From: Gerris lacustris
Lineage: Eukaryota; Arthropoda; Insecta; Hemiptera; Gerridae
Assembly (NCBI GenBank): GCA_951217055.1
Contig: OX578276.1
Location: 66,081,144 to 66,145,143 of the forward strand
Length of the DNA stretch: 64,000 nucleotides
Direction: 5' to 3'
Shown here: piece after piece, positions 25,532 through 38,200 of the stretch
How the letters are laid out: every line of letters starts with the position of its first letter
Position numbering within the stretch: position 1 is the stretch's first letter
Translations under genes and position numbers: made by a program
The notes under the pieces: model-generated
Told to the model about the DNA's origin: nothing
Database searches by the model: none
What the model saw: the letters and a program-made list of their open reading frames with translations, nothing else

Positions 25532-28500
25532 ATGGTTATACTTCACGTTAAGAAAGGAGATGAGAGCCAGTTTTTGTTCAACACTTCTGTCTGCAAAAGT
25601 GTAGATGATGTTCTTGGCGAAATTACTCATATGTACAATGGCAGACTTAAAATCAGCAGGGTTTGCTATGGTATTACATTTTACTGTGTTATTATCTATA
25701 GTATTTTATTAAATTATTCATAATTATTATCTTTAATTATATTTAGCATTAATTCCGACCAAAATTAAATTTAATGGGATGAGGAGGGAGGATTCTGTTT
25801 TAAGCATTATATTCAGACTTACAAGATAGGTACCACTCAGATCTATGTATGTAATTTAACTCTCTTCATTGCCTTGAACATGTGTACAAAATGTTTTGAA
25901 TATTAATGTTCGTCCACAGGGCACAGTCCTGTATTTTTTAAAGTAAGAATTGGCCTTAGGGGACCTTACATCTTTTAAATCCATCATAACCTTAAAGTGA
26001 ATTTTTTGCTTCATAACAACACTGCCCTACTTAGAGCGATTGTACTCACGTCAATAATTGTCACCAAGAATTATCCAAGTGTCATTTAGGCATGGTCTCT
26101 TATACATTGTGTTCAGTTCTGCTTCATTTGCAATGACCTGGTTTAACAGACTATCTGACAATACAAAATGCTGAAATAGCTTTTTTGGGTATCCGATAAT
26201 ATCGGACGGTCGTGTGCAGAGTACTAATATGAATCACTGCAATTTGAAAGTGTCTGACTTCCAACATCCATTAATTATTGATGTGTGAACAAAAGCTCAG
26301 TCAAAAACTATATAATATTTTTGGATGAAAGTGAGGTTATGTCCCCTCATAAGTTTTGGGGGAAGGGAGGTTCTGCTTTTTATGGTCCCAATAACATTAT
26401 CTCCATGCTGAGTTACAGAATATTAAATTTTGTAAAATTTGCTTAGCCAAAGTCAATTATCTCACTAAACATTATATTTATTTTTATATTTATGAATAAA
26501 AGATATGAATGATCTTTTTATTATGTAAAAATGTATTTAGTAAAAGTCAAGTAATCAAAGTTTCTACACCATAACTTACAAGAAGATTATTCAGTAATTA
26601 AAAATAATATTCCAATAAAAAGACTGTGCATGCATCTTCATTTTCTTATGTATTCTTGAAATCATTAAAGCTTCTTTGGGACAATGTGTTTGCTTTGCTC
26701 GAATTGATAATACTTTACTTTCTTTTTGACATAATTTTAAAGAAATGGAGGAGCTAATGAATCATGGCACTCAATTGCCTGATAATATGATGGGTCTAAC
26801 AGAAGAACAAGTTACTGAGCTGAAGCTTAAGGATGAATGGGAAGATTTGTGCACTCCTTCAGGAGGATATGAATTCAACCGGGATGATATAGGAAGAAGG
26901 AATGGAAGACAACCAAAGGAAAACATGCGGCGAGTACTTGAGAAAACTATTGAGGAAGCTAAGGCCCTCGTCTCAAAGGTAATATAAAACTACCAATAAT
27001 ATTCTTAAGTATAATACTTTCAAAGTCAGTTGTTTAGATTAAGAAAATGTGTTTATCATGCTAGTTTTAACGAAACAGAAAACAACTTACCTACAATATT
27101 TTTTGTAATTGATCAATTTATTTTGTCAGGCACTGAAGATGACCACTAGAGGTTGAAAACCCACTTTGTACTATAAAGTCTAGTATAAGAGAAAAGGGGA
27201 GATGTCTTTAACTAATTTTTATTCTTGTCGTGACTTTATTCTTTTACCTATGAATATTGTTGGACAGCATGCATAACATTATTCAGAGACAGCCTTCTTG
27301 GTTAGACTCATGTGATATAATTATTAATATCTAATTTTTAACAGAATGCATTTTAGCATTCAAGGAGGTTACAAATGTAATATTGGTAATAAAGTTCTAG
27401 TTCTTCCAGGGGTGCCCTCACCTTATAGATGCAGTTTACTATGTCCATTGAGATTGTAGAATTTAAACCCAAAAAAATGCATCATGATTGCAACTTGTGG
27501 TAACCTATATAATGGTATTAATTAAAAGGTACCGAAGAAAACAATATCTCTAATTCTTGACCTCTTCAACGAGATATGGAGACAAGGTATGTATCCCAAG
27601 TGCTGGAAGGAGGCCATAGTTATCCCTATCTTAAGAAATGGACAAGACCCTAGCCTGGCGGAAAGCTGTGGACCAATTTCTCTAACTTGTTGTTTGGGGT
27701 GACTCCTTGAAAGAATAATAAAAAAAAGATTGGTATGGATCCTGGAATATCACGGCCTTATTTCTCCCTACCAAGCTAGGTTCAGAAAAAACTCTCCACT
27801 ATAGATCATCTGGCCTTATTTGAGAAGTACATGATGCTTTCCTAAACAGAGAACATGCGGTTGGTGTCTTTTTTTATCTGGCCAAGGCCTGTGACACAAC
27901 TTGGAGAAGAGGCATACTCGATAGACTATCAAGCTGGAACATAAAAGAAAATATTTTGAAATTTATAACCAACTTCCTATCAGATAAAACATTTTGGGTG
28001 AGATTAGGTAATACTCTTTCAGACATGTGCATACAATCAAACGGGATTATACAGGGATCATCCCTAAGTATGACTCTCTTTCTTGTAGGAAACAATGGAT
28101 TGGTGGATAACATGTCAGAAGAAATTAAAAAAGTTCTATTCATTGACCATCTAAACATTGTACTGAAGGGACAGAATATGGACGAAATAGAAAATAAGTT
28201 ACAACTATTAAAGAGTTAATAGTTAGACTAGTAACGAAAGAGTTAATACTAGACCCACTTTTAGAGGGTTCATTTTCTCCCTGGAAAAAACATAGGCAAT
28301 TCACTTTTGTAGAATCATAATGATCCTTCTCTGTTTCTGCCAGGAGAAGAGATATTAATGAGGGACGAAGTCCGATTTCTGGGCTTAATCAGTGACAGAA
28401 AGATAAGATGGGGTGCAGACATTGACTACCTCCTAGATCATAGCAAGAAAGTTATAAATGTTTTAAGAACCCTTACCAATCAAAAATGGGGAGCCCAAGA

Positions 28501-31500
28501 AGGTATGTTTGTCAAAGCCCTGTGTGCTCTAATGAGGTCAAAAATGGAATACAGGACCCAGATTTTTTTGTCAGCAAGATAAACCCGTCTAAAAAAACTG
28601 GAACCGATTATTTTCAATAAAGGGTTAAGAATTTCCTCAGGACTCTTTTGTACCTCCCCGACCCAATTTCTCTACAGGGTTGCAGGACCCCCCCCCCCCC
28701 CCCCCTGGTTCTAGGTAGAAAACTAATTATCTTAAAGTACAGTGAAAAGATAAGGGCTGTCGAGGCGCTCCTACCTTCCGGCCACGGGTGGATGGTGGGA
28801 TAAAAAAAATTGTATTCATATTAATACTTAAAATAGTGTGATATAAAAAGTGACATAATAAAATTACTTATGTATTGCATCATAATGTATGTGTAATACT
28901 TGTATTATACTGCACAATATTAGTATTAAACTGCACAAGCAAGCTCTGTCGGAATAGGGTGGCCATTAATAGCTTTGTCCAAACAGGACATTAAAATGGG
29001 GGGGGGGGGGATGGGGATATAGCTATTGCAGTCCACAGTGGAAAGGGGGATCTGGGGACCTTCTTCCAGGAAATGTTTGGGATTTTTAATGTAAAATATG
29101 AATTTTTTTGAAGACAAAATTTAAGGTTTGTTCCAACATTCAATTCAAGAATGGTTCTAGTCCTAGTTCAGGATTTTTTAATGTGCATGTGTCTATGAGG
29201 ACTGATTTGAAAAGAGGAGCCTGTTGGAACAATTTAAGAACTCTTTCAGAACTGCCATCTTTAAGTTACCTCTCTATGCCTAGCTCCCTTAATCATTTCC
29301 TCTTGTTTTGTTTATGTTCACTCAGAAATGGATTACTTACGTGAATTAAAATATTCTGTTTTTGAACTCATTAATGTTTGCACACCCAATTGTTTTTAAA
29401 GTTAAAAATGTTCCACAATTTCTTTTCTGAATTGTTATATTTTGCCCTCACATTTGGGATTTTTCAGGCTCGTAACAATCCTGTATTTTAGTTTAAGTTG
29501 CCAATAAAAAATTTGTTAGTATAAATTTTGTCATTTTTAAAACATTAACTGTAAAATTATGTAAAAAAAAATATACATAATTATTAAATGCTATTGATTG
29601 CTTGGGAGGGACTCTTCCAAGTCTCTCCCCAGCCGCCAGTAGGAAGAGATTAATTGTTAAAATAAGTTTGTTTTATTTTAAATTGTACAGTTAATGTTTC
29701 ATAAATCACTAAATTTTAATTTTACCTAGTTGTCCTCATAAAACAATAAATACATTTTATTTTAAAAAATTATTGAATACACCATTAAATTAATCTCTCC
29801 TGTTGACTGCTTGTGAGAGACTTTTTTGAAGTGTCTCCCAAGCAGTCATATATGTTTTTTTAAATTATACTGCTAATGTTTCAAAATTTTGTTAAATTTA
29901 TGAAAAAAAAGTTTTATTGACTCATGTAACTAAAATACAGGATTGTTAAGAGACTGAAAAAGCCCAAACCTAACGTTAGAGCGAAATATAGCTATTCAGA
30001 AGATAAAATGTGATACATTTTATTTTAGCTTATTAAAAAATAAATCCTAATATAAAACAAAAAAGGTCAACCACACAATAAGAAATATTTACAAATAAAG
30101 ATTTCAAAACTACAACAAAGAAAATGAATAATTAATAGACTGGATGAGTAAAGTAGTCGGATAACCCCGTCCTGTAATGAACTAAGCTGTTGAACGGAAC
30201 TAAAACCTATAAAAAAAGTTATCATTTTTTTTTTCGGTCTGTACATAATTTACACATTATCATCAGATGAAGTCGCTATGAGGAGCATTTTTTTATCCCA
30301 ACACACTATCATGATAAAAAATTATACGTGAAGTAAAGTAGAAGTAGAGTTAAAGACACCAAAACAGAAATATAATCTAAAAACATAAAAAATATAAACC
30401 TATGCCTTCAGGTAGGTTCACAGCATGCATTTGGGCTATATAGATAAAAATACATTCATGAAGCGGGGGAGATGTCACTGAGTGTTTTGTGCACTTGCGT
30501 AGTGTTCCATTCAGGTTATAAACAAAGCTGGATTTATTATTAAAATATAAAACTTTCTAAAAGGAAAAAATGAAAGGTCTAAATCTAGGTAAAATTTAGA
30601 ACAAGTGTGTATTTAATATTTATTATGTAAATGGATGACTCAAAAACTAAATCGAATATAAAATACAGGCTATGAACCTACCTTATAAGTCTGTAAATAG
30701 TTTCTGTGCATGTCGTAATATTTGTACTCAATGAGTCTCTGTGTTATTCCGGGAACTGTTTTCATGGTACCAGGACTGTGTGAGAACAGTTCCACTTTTT
30801 GTTACAACATGGGACTAAAAGTGCCAAAACTGTCTGAGAAGCGTGTTGGAATGGTCTTTTGATAGTGTACATGATCCGTACAGTTCTAGGAATGTATGAG
30901 GGGCTCTGTTGGAACAAACCTTTTGTCTTTTGACATCAATTATCACAAATTTAAAGTAAGAAATAAAATGTTAGTCATCAAGTAATAAATTAAATTTATT
31001 ATCTAAAATTAAGAATCAATTTTATAATAATGTAATTAAATTCTTCTGCACCAATATTTAATTCAATTAAGTAATACCTCACAATAAATAACATATTTAC
31101 TAAGATTTTTTTACTAAGAATTACCCCTATTCCCCCCCCCCCCCCCCTCCCAGTGGGACCACCCTTGAAGTAGTTTGTGCCTGTTGTGCGGCATCTTCAA
31201 AATACCCATTTATAGTACTAATATATACTCAAACTTTAAAATATTAGTGTAATTAGTTAATGAATGGGTTTGTTGTAACTTATATACTGTGGGAAAATTT
31301 TAACTTATTTTATGTGGAAAATATTTTATTGCAGAAAAGAGTGCAGAATGGAGTTAGTTTAACTATGAAGGAGATACAGGAGGCATTAGATATGCTGAGG
31401 GGTGCTGTTATGATAGTCTATCCTATGAATCTTCCTCCACATGACAATGTCAGGAGAGAATTAGAAAACAATGAAGACTTGGAAGGCACCCAAGCCTCTA

Positions 31501-32860
31501 AAGAGGTGAGCAACAGTGATCATTTGAGAATTTTGACAATTTTTCCTTTAGGAATTGATGATAGACTTTTGGAATAGAAGTAAATCAACAAGTAGATTAA
31601 CTAACAACGTGTTAGGTAGGTATATTCCACTGTGTTGTGAGGACTACTCTAAGAAATGTCTCTGTTAAGGGATTTTCATATGATCCTAGTCTATTCACAG
31701 TCCAATGACTATTGAACAATCCTAGAAGTGATAGTTTGAGGCCACCTCAAAAGCTTGGTGCTCTTGTCATTTTGAGACATTGCTTGAGCTTCGTTTTCTT
31801 ACAAAATTACCCCAAGCGAACACTGAAGATTAACAAAAAAAATGTTTGGAGAGGAGAATCATACTCCTGCTCATTATCAACTGTTTGTTTCTCCAATGTG
31901 TGATATTTACTCATCATCATTTTAAAAGGAAAATAAAATAAAACTTTTAGTCTTCACACTAAGTATTTGTATTGACAAATGACCGGTTTTGGCTAATTAT
32001 TAGCCATCATCAGATTCTAAATTAGATGTTCTCAGTAACATAGTATAGAATTGAATGATTCACTTTAATACTTTGTTACTGTGAACATCTAATTTAGAAT
32101 CTGATGATGGCTAATAATTAGCCGAACCGGTTATTTGTCAATACAAATACTTTGTGTGAAGACTAAAAGTTTTATTTTATTTTCCTTTTAAAATGATACT
32201 CCGCTCATCTGCTAAGCTGTTGCCTAGCTAGTATTGGCATTTTAGAATGTCACATTGTTCCTCTATAAGTTTTTAATTCATGGTCTTAGATTAAAAATTC
32301 AATTCAATTTCTTGTGAATTGTCTATTCACTTTTTGTGTTTTTCACTGTGGTTAGGGAATAGGAGGATTTGGAGGGAATCCTCATCTTTTCCATGGTTTA
32401 TTTAATGGACCCACCTGTGTCTTTGGGTTTTTAGCACACTGGAATAATAATGAATAATTTTTGCACAGCCTTGTTTTAGAAAATAGAACGATTAGTCAAG
32501 AGATACACAAATAATCTCTTATTTATTTGGGAACAGGCATACCTGAGTGATTAGTGTGCTGGTAACTTGCCTAAACCTTGGTTTAAACAATGACCAATAT
32601 GGTGAATTTAGGCATGTTTCACACTCATGATCTCAAAGAATACTCGAGTAAATTGGTAATTCCTCTTCCTACAATAACTTAATGATGTGTCAATTTAAAA
32701 AAAAACAGCATTAAGTGGTGGTTAAAGTCTCAGATATAATGCTTTTATTTTTTTTTTTCCATTAGACACCATTAATATACAGTCTAATAGCAACTTAATT
32801 CCTACATTTTATATTGTTATGTTCTAAAATAAAATAAGAATAAGAGCGATTAATATTGGT

Positions 32861-32891
<31 letters not shown>

Positions 32892-33924
32892 CAATTTTTA
32901 TTTTAAATAAAAAAGTAGTAATAGTAATTTGTATAATTTTACTTAGGTAATAGATCCCTCTTTGGCACAACTTTGGTTCTCTGGCAAGGAGTTAATGCCA
33001 GGCAAGAAACTCTCTGATTACCTTGGAAAGAATGATAAAACTAAAATCATCGTTAAACTTGCTAAAGTAAGATTATTTGATTTATTACTGTATCACCATT
33101 TCTCTTGTCATTATTAAATGATATACAGCTTTACATTCATTATCTCTGTGTCAATTAGATCTGTTACACAAATACACGTCCAAACTCTGAATATTCCATA
33201 ATTTATTCTCAACACTGAATATGGTTCTTTATTTTATCAGAATAAAGGCAGTATTATTGTAATTTTTTAATTCATTATTATAATAAATATAGAGAAAATA
33301 TAAATTTTATTCTGTATTTTACTGGGCCATATTTTTTTTTTTTTTAGAAAATTCAAGTAAACACAGCAATTTTGATTATGTAATCAAAGATATTTAGTGA
33401 AAAACTCTTAGAGAAATTGCTGGAGTAAACTAAGCAATTTGTTGGCTGAGAAGAACTTTTTTTCACTGCTATGTTAAAGAATCTAATTTATTCACATGCT
33501 CCTCAGTTTTTCTTTTATTGCCATGAAGTGTTGCATTTTCCTTATCTGAATCTATTTCTTTTTTCTGTACACAATATTAATGTGGACTTTTGAATCGACA
33601 GCCAAGTGTCGTTAATCCTCAGCCAAGGATTAGCAAATGGGAATTGGCAGAGTCAGCTAAAACTCACCTTAAGTGTAATAGGCCATTGTATCTTAAATGT
33701 AATGTTGGTGATTTTGAGATAATTAGCTATACTTGATGATCATCCACACCCGTTTTAACTATATATATTATTTTATCTTCATTGTCTTAGTAAATTTTTA
33801 ATGAAAATTGTGCATTCTTGTGTTGCAGAAGGGTCAAGGAGCACCAGGTAGAGAACCAGTTTTCAGTGAGGAGCAGAAAAAGCAGATGATGGCTCAAGCC
33901 TACCGGAGGCAGGAGGAACTTAAG
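25532..33924 (+). CDS. CFAP298: CFAP298 (C21orf59/Kurly) homologue, five exons found, last exon missing
   Basis: Exons are 25532-25670, 26743-26978, 31335-31505, 32947-33066 and 33829-33924; all junctions are GT-AG and in phase, giving 254 codons of an expected 290 or so. Recognised segments in order: MVILHVKKGDESQFL, YNGRLKISRVC, then EMEEL; LKLKDEWEDLC, DIGRRNGRQP, KTIEEAKALVSK; LRGAVMIVYPMNLPPHDNV, ENNEDLEGTQA; LWFSGKEL, LSDYLGKNDKTKII; KGQGAPGREPVFSEEQK, YRRQEELK. CFAP298 is a cytoplasmic factor needed for assembly of ciliary dynein arms and for cilia polarity. The open end has a normal donor (AAG|GTAAAC at 33925), so at least one more exon, for the conserved C-terminal 'YLNSPWAD...' region, is expected but I could not find it before or within the convergent carrier gene. 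It may lie beyond the window, be too diverged for me to see, or be lost. Confidence 0.93.
27133..27158 (+). other. CTGAAGA-hairpin-GAAA motif in CFAP298 intron 2
   Basis: CTGAAGA at 27133-27139, then a 4-bp stem 27141-27144/27151-27154 with a six-base loop, then GAAA at 27155-27158. It is one of several copies of the hammerhead-like core order in this window. No surrounding inverted repeat is evident here. Confidence 0.35.
27540..28790 (+). pseudogene. Decayed Jockey-like non-LTR reverse transcriptase in CFAP298 intron 2
   Basis: Translated pieces in shifting frames follow the usual order of a LINE ORF2: EIWRQGMYPKCWKEAIVIPI, then PISLTCCLG, then SPYQARFRKN, then VGVFFYLAKACDT (the D-x-x-K/A-x-D region), then IIQGSS (the Q-G-S box), then FIDH at the place of the catalytic YADD, and downstream LKKLEPIIFN and LRISSG of the Jockey C-terminal region. 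Stops, frameshifts and loss of the YADD aspartates show it is dead. It is interrupted near 28688 by a C run. It lies in the same orientation as the host gene. Confidence 0.85.
29110..30931. mobile_element. DNA transposon with GGTTTGTTCCAACA terminal repeats, about 1.8 kb
   Basis: The left end (AAGACAAAA, then GGTTTGTTCCAACA at 29125-29138) is repeated inverted at 30907-30931. Inside the right end are further GTTCC, TGTTGGAA and GGTACC-type words. No transposase is seen, and I cannot assign a superfamily; the target duplication is unclear. Around 29580-29850 two related blocks (TGCTTGGGAGGGACT and TGCTTGTGAGAGACT, each followed by TCTCCC) look like a diverged tandem duplication. A GACTGAAAAA-hairpin-GCGAAATATAGC variant is at about 29949-29993. 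Confidence 0.5.
31916..32197. repeat. Palindromic MITE, 282 bp, in CFAP298 intron 3, with paired CTGATGA motifs
   Basis: The arms 31916-32046 and 32069-32197 are nearly perfect reverse complements around a loop of about 22 bp. On the plus strand CTGATGA (32101-32107), a 6-bp stem with TAA loop (32109-32123) and GAAC follow each other; the left arm carries the same on the minus strand. The arms extend through GACAAAT and TTTTAAAAGG. The high arm identity suggests a young insertion. Confidence 0.85.
32862..32891 (+). repeat. Poly(T) run of about 30 bases in CFAP298 intron 3
   Basis: An uninterrupted T run lies 55 bp upstream of the exon 4 acceptor. It could serve as an extreme polypyrimidine tract or be the poly(A) tail of a minus-strand retroposon, though no retroposon body is recognised. 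Confidence 0.6.
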
Positions 33925-35277
33925 GTAAACTTGTCAAATTATGAATAGTAGATAATTGTCAATTTTTGTTACTAACTAGGTTATTGTTTCTGTTTTTAAT
34001 ATAGTTTACAATGTTAAAGAATTTAACTTTTCACATTGTTTATTTACCTTTGATGAAAAACAATTTGATTAAGATTCTATGCATGGACCAATCTAGACAT
34101 TTTTGTATAGTATTTTTTCGTGAAATCTGTTCCTAAAATGTCAAGGTTTCTTGTTCCTTTACTTTAACTCACTTTCGTTATTTAGTTAAGTAGCATGTCA
34201 TCACAATTTTATCGTTGTGAAGATTTTTGCCTCTTAAGTTGCCACTAAGGGACCACCTACCCTCTTTCCAGGTATCTTGTTATTAATTATCAAAGTTGCT
34301 CCTTAAAAATTCTTTAATCTGAAATTGGATAAGGTACTTTTCTAAGGTTATATATGATGTGTTCCGAATACAAAGAGCGAACTCAACATTTGGTGATTTT
34401 GAGAAAAACTTAAATTAATGTTTTAAAGCAATGGGCATACTAAACAAAAAAACCTGATAAGATTTAGGAATGAGAGAAGTGGAGGACTTACTGAGTTAGA
34501 GAAGGGAGGGTGGAGTGTGGAGTTCGCCCTTTGTATCCGGAACGCCTCATATACTTTCAGTTTATCAATCTATTTTATTTATTTATTTAATTTTTTATAG
34601 TTACATAGGAAATACATTTTTTTTCACTGATGAACGAACTTAATTCGTTGTTTTTCCAACATTTCACAGAAATTGCTTATAATGAATGAAACTCAACAAA
34701 AGTAAAATTGACCTATTTATTACCTATTATTAAACATTTTTATGCAGATTTATATTTTTAATTTTAGACTTCAAGCACCAAATCTTATTACAAACATAAT
34801 ATATAAGAGAAAACGTACTATTTATTAGAAAACACTTGTATATCATTCTCCAATGGTAAAAAACATTTTTAATGGTTGGAAATTTTAATTTAAAAATAAA
34901 TAATTGAAAATCAATTTTAACTATAGTTAATTTAAATATTAATCAAGGCATTCAATTTTTGTTTCGTATAAATATTTAGTCTAGGCATCATGTAAATACT
35001 TTATAAAATTTAAATATAATAAAATGTTATCACTTAATTCTTGTATAATATCATATAACTTAGAACTTAACATGTTGCAAACACCTGGAGGGAATCTAAA
35101 TGTTTTCATATATGTTTCGTATTGACAGTTATATAAATTAGACTCTGATAGAATAATACTTTGTTTTAATCATTGATCCAAATTAATTTTAAATTTACTC
35201 TATATAATTAGAAAATAAAATTGATTTAGTTGATAATAATTTTCTAAAAAAATATTGTCTTTCCTGATAGTTTTCTT
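33925..35277. other. Boundary between convergent CFAP298 and the carrier gene
   Basis: No exon with the expected CFAP298 C-terminus is visible. A 203-bp MITE is at 34351-34553. The rest is AT-rich and holds nothing recognised. Confidence 0.45.
34351..34553. mobile_element. MITE with TA-flanked TGAKGYGTTCCGRATACAAA ends, 203 bp
   Basis: The left end (34351-34384) and right end (34520-34553) form inverted repeats of about 33 bp with four or five differences, reaching GCGAACTC. The outermost TA on each side fits a Tc1/mariner-type TA target. There is no coding capacity. Confidence 0.7.
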
Positions 35278-38200
35278 CTAAGAAGATGATTCTTTAATAC
35301 TGGAATGTAGCTGACGTATTCTATCCCAAATAAATAGTACAAGAAGGTTATGAGGGCCAGTTCTAATAAACATAGGTGTTACGCCTTTATAGAAACCAGT
35401 GAAACCTTCAGTTTTATACATTTTCCTTACACAATCAAGGTAACTCGAATACAGCTTTCCTCTTCCTTGACTGTCTACTTCTATAAAAAATAAAAATAAG
35501 TTTATAAATTACCAAGTAATATAATACTGTAAAACAAAATAGTGTGGAATATACTCATAATATGATCCACTAAGAAGACTATTTGTTTTTAAGTACTTAG
35601 TCTTATCTATATCTATATATAAAATTAAAGTTTTATCTGCACATTGGTCAGAATTGAAATTTTTTTGGATACTTTTTAATTTTATACATTCCAAAAACCG
35701 AATCCGGCCTTAACTTTTTTTATGTAAGTGTGTATGTATGTTTGTCACCACCAGTCCGACTTTATAGGCGCAAAACTGGCTAAACGAGATGGATTAATTT
35801 TTTTTTTTTAAGCGCAAACATGTTGTGCAATTTTAAGGCTTGGTTTCTTCTAAAAATATCGAGTAGAACCAAAGTTATTAACAATTTTTAAAGAAAAAAA
35901 AATGTATAAAAAGATAACCTTAAAAATTTTAGGTTGACCCACCATAAAAACCCACTGACTCGCTACTCAAAATGTTAGGGTACTTCTAGACCACCTAGAG
36001 ACTCGCAATTTTTTTTTGTTTAGTTGGAAATTGGCCCAAACCGACTAGAAAAATCCAAAAAGCTTTAAAAAAATATGTTTACCCCCTAAAAAATTAAAGA
36101 TGGTGGACGTAACTTTAAAGTTTCTTTGGAGGCTTATTGAGACTAAACGGTAAGTTGCATCGAAAAGTAGATTGCACCAGTGCTAACTGATTTTAAAAGA
36201 TCTACAACTTTGGTCATATGAATTTTTGTTGTATCTCCATCGGTTCTACCTTAAATAGAGCTAAATTTGATTTTTTTTTTTTTTTAAATTTTTGACTTAG
36301 AGCTTTTATGGCGTCCGCAATTGTTGACCGATTTAATTTCTGATTGGTGTTCTTAAACCTCATACTAATGTTCTTTAATTTGTCCTAGAACTAGAGTTAT
36401 TATTTATTATTATTTATTTGATAGAAGAAACTGGTAATTAAATTATTGCACCAATGGTTGATGTTTGTTCAATGACTTCCCAGTCTAATTGGTTTTGACT
36501 ACGTTTATTTTCTCATTTATTATATCATTTTTAGCGTTATTATTTATTACTATATTACTTTGTTTTGATTGGCTATTTTTTTATATATATGAATAAGACT
36601 CCAAACTACGATTTAGAGAGTATTATATTTTTAGCAATGGAATGAATGATGTATAATATAGTGCTGATTCTATTCCATAATGCTTTAGAAACAAAACTAT
36701 TTAAGCATTTCATTTAATTGCTAAGCCTACATAATAATAGGAAACATAGCCACTAATACCTAGTATGAGCCCTCTCACGGAGCAGGGGTGATGGCTAGTA
36801 CTTTTATATAGTTAAACCTGCAAATATGACCACCTGTCTTTTATAAAAATGAACCACCTTAGTGGTACCATAGGAAGAAATTGCCCTGATTAAAATAACG
36901 ACTATTGTAAGGACAAAAATCCAAAATCCCTGATTAAATAAGGACAAAAATCCAATTCAGCTGAAACTAATTTACAAAGCTCAATTACACATTTGCTCTT
37001 AAGCTGCTAGATAGAAACAACCAATGTACTATCATAGAGTAACTATTGGTAAAACTTAAGATAACTTCAAAAACCAAGTTAGGGTCTCTCGGCGAATTGC
37101 TGATTCAAAAATGTGTAAAATAAGTTGATTTTAATTTTTTCTTCTATTACCTTTTTTGGTCTGCAGGTTAATAAATAAAATAAAACAGCTACTGCGTTTT
37201 GCAATATTTCGCCTCCTCTTGAGGAATCTTCAGGTCTTTAAAATTGTTATCCTTGTTTAAATAATTCAGTTTTTATGGAACTAAATTAAATATAATCTCT
37301 TGTATATTATTATTTTTATAAAATGTTTCTTTTCAAAGAATGGAAATTTTTAGTATTACACATTGCACATATTTTGAGTCGTATGACAAGGCAAGTGGCA
37401 GGATAAATGTGTAGTTGGTTTACTTGTAATTCGCCTAGTTCCTCACCTCACAGCTGAAAGCACTAGCACCGGAAGAGGTTTTTTGGGATAAGTCAAAGGC
37501 TTGAATTGGCGATTGTGAAAATGGTCATACACTTAGTGGGGTTGAATGTATAAATGCCACTTGCAACTGTTGGCGAGTGACCAAGGGAAACATGATCACA
37601 AATGTTTTAATGTGCTATTAAAGTTCTAGTTTTATAAAAAATGAAACTTTTGACATAACTTTTTTTATTTTATTTTACATTGGAATCTTTAACTTTTTAC
37701 CTCCCAGAACATTAAATCATATTCTAAAGAGTAATCATATTCTAATATTATTATTACATTAAATACATTTTATAATAAATAGCCTTCAAGATTTTAGGTT
37801 TTTTATTTTGTTTCTACACATAATTCTTTTGTTTACTCACACTTGACTTATTTCCTTCAATTCAATTCCTTATGTGGGACATAGGGCTGAATCAAAGAAT
37901 CTCCAGCTGACCCAATTTTGCCATGGCCTTTATTAGTTCTTTTCATATTTTCCCCTCTTCTTTAATTGTCACTTCCCTGGTGATTTTAGGTCTCCTAGGT
38001 TCTCTTTTTCCTTGGTCCTTCTTTTCTTAGGGTGTGTCCGATCCATTTACATTTATTTTTCTCCAATATTTCTCCTACTGAGATTTATTTACATCTCTTC
38101 CACAGCACCTGGTTTGCAATTATTTCAGGCCAACATATCTTAAAAATTTCCCTTAAACAGTTATTTATAAACATCTATAGTTTATTTGTAACAGTCTTCA

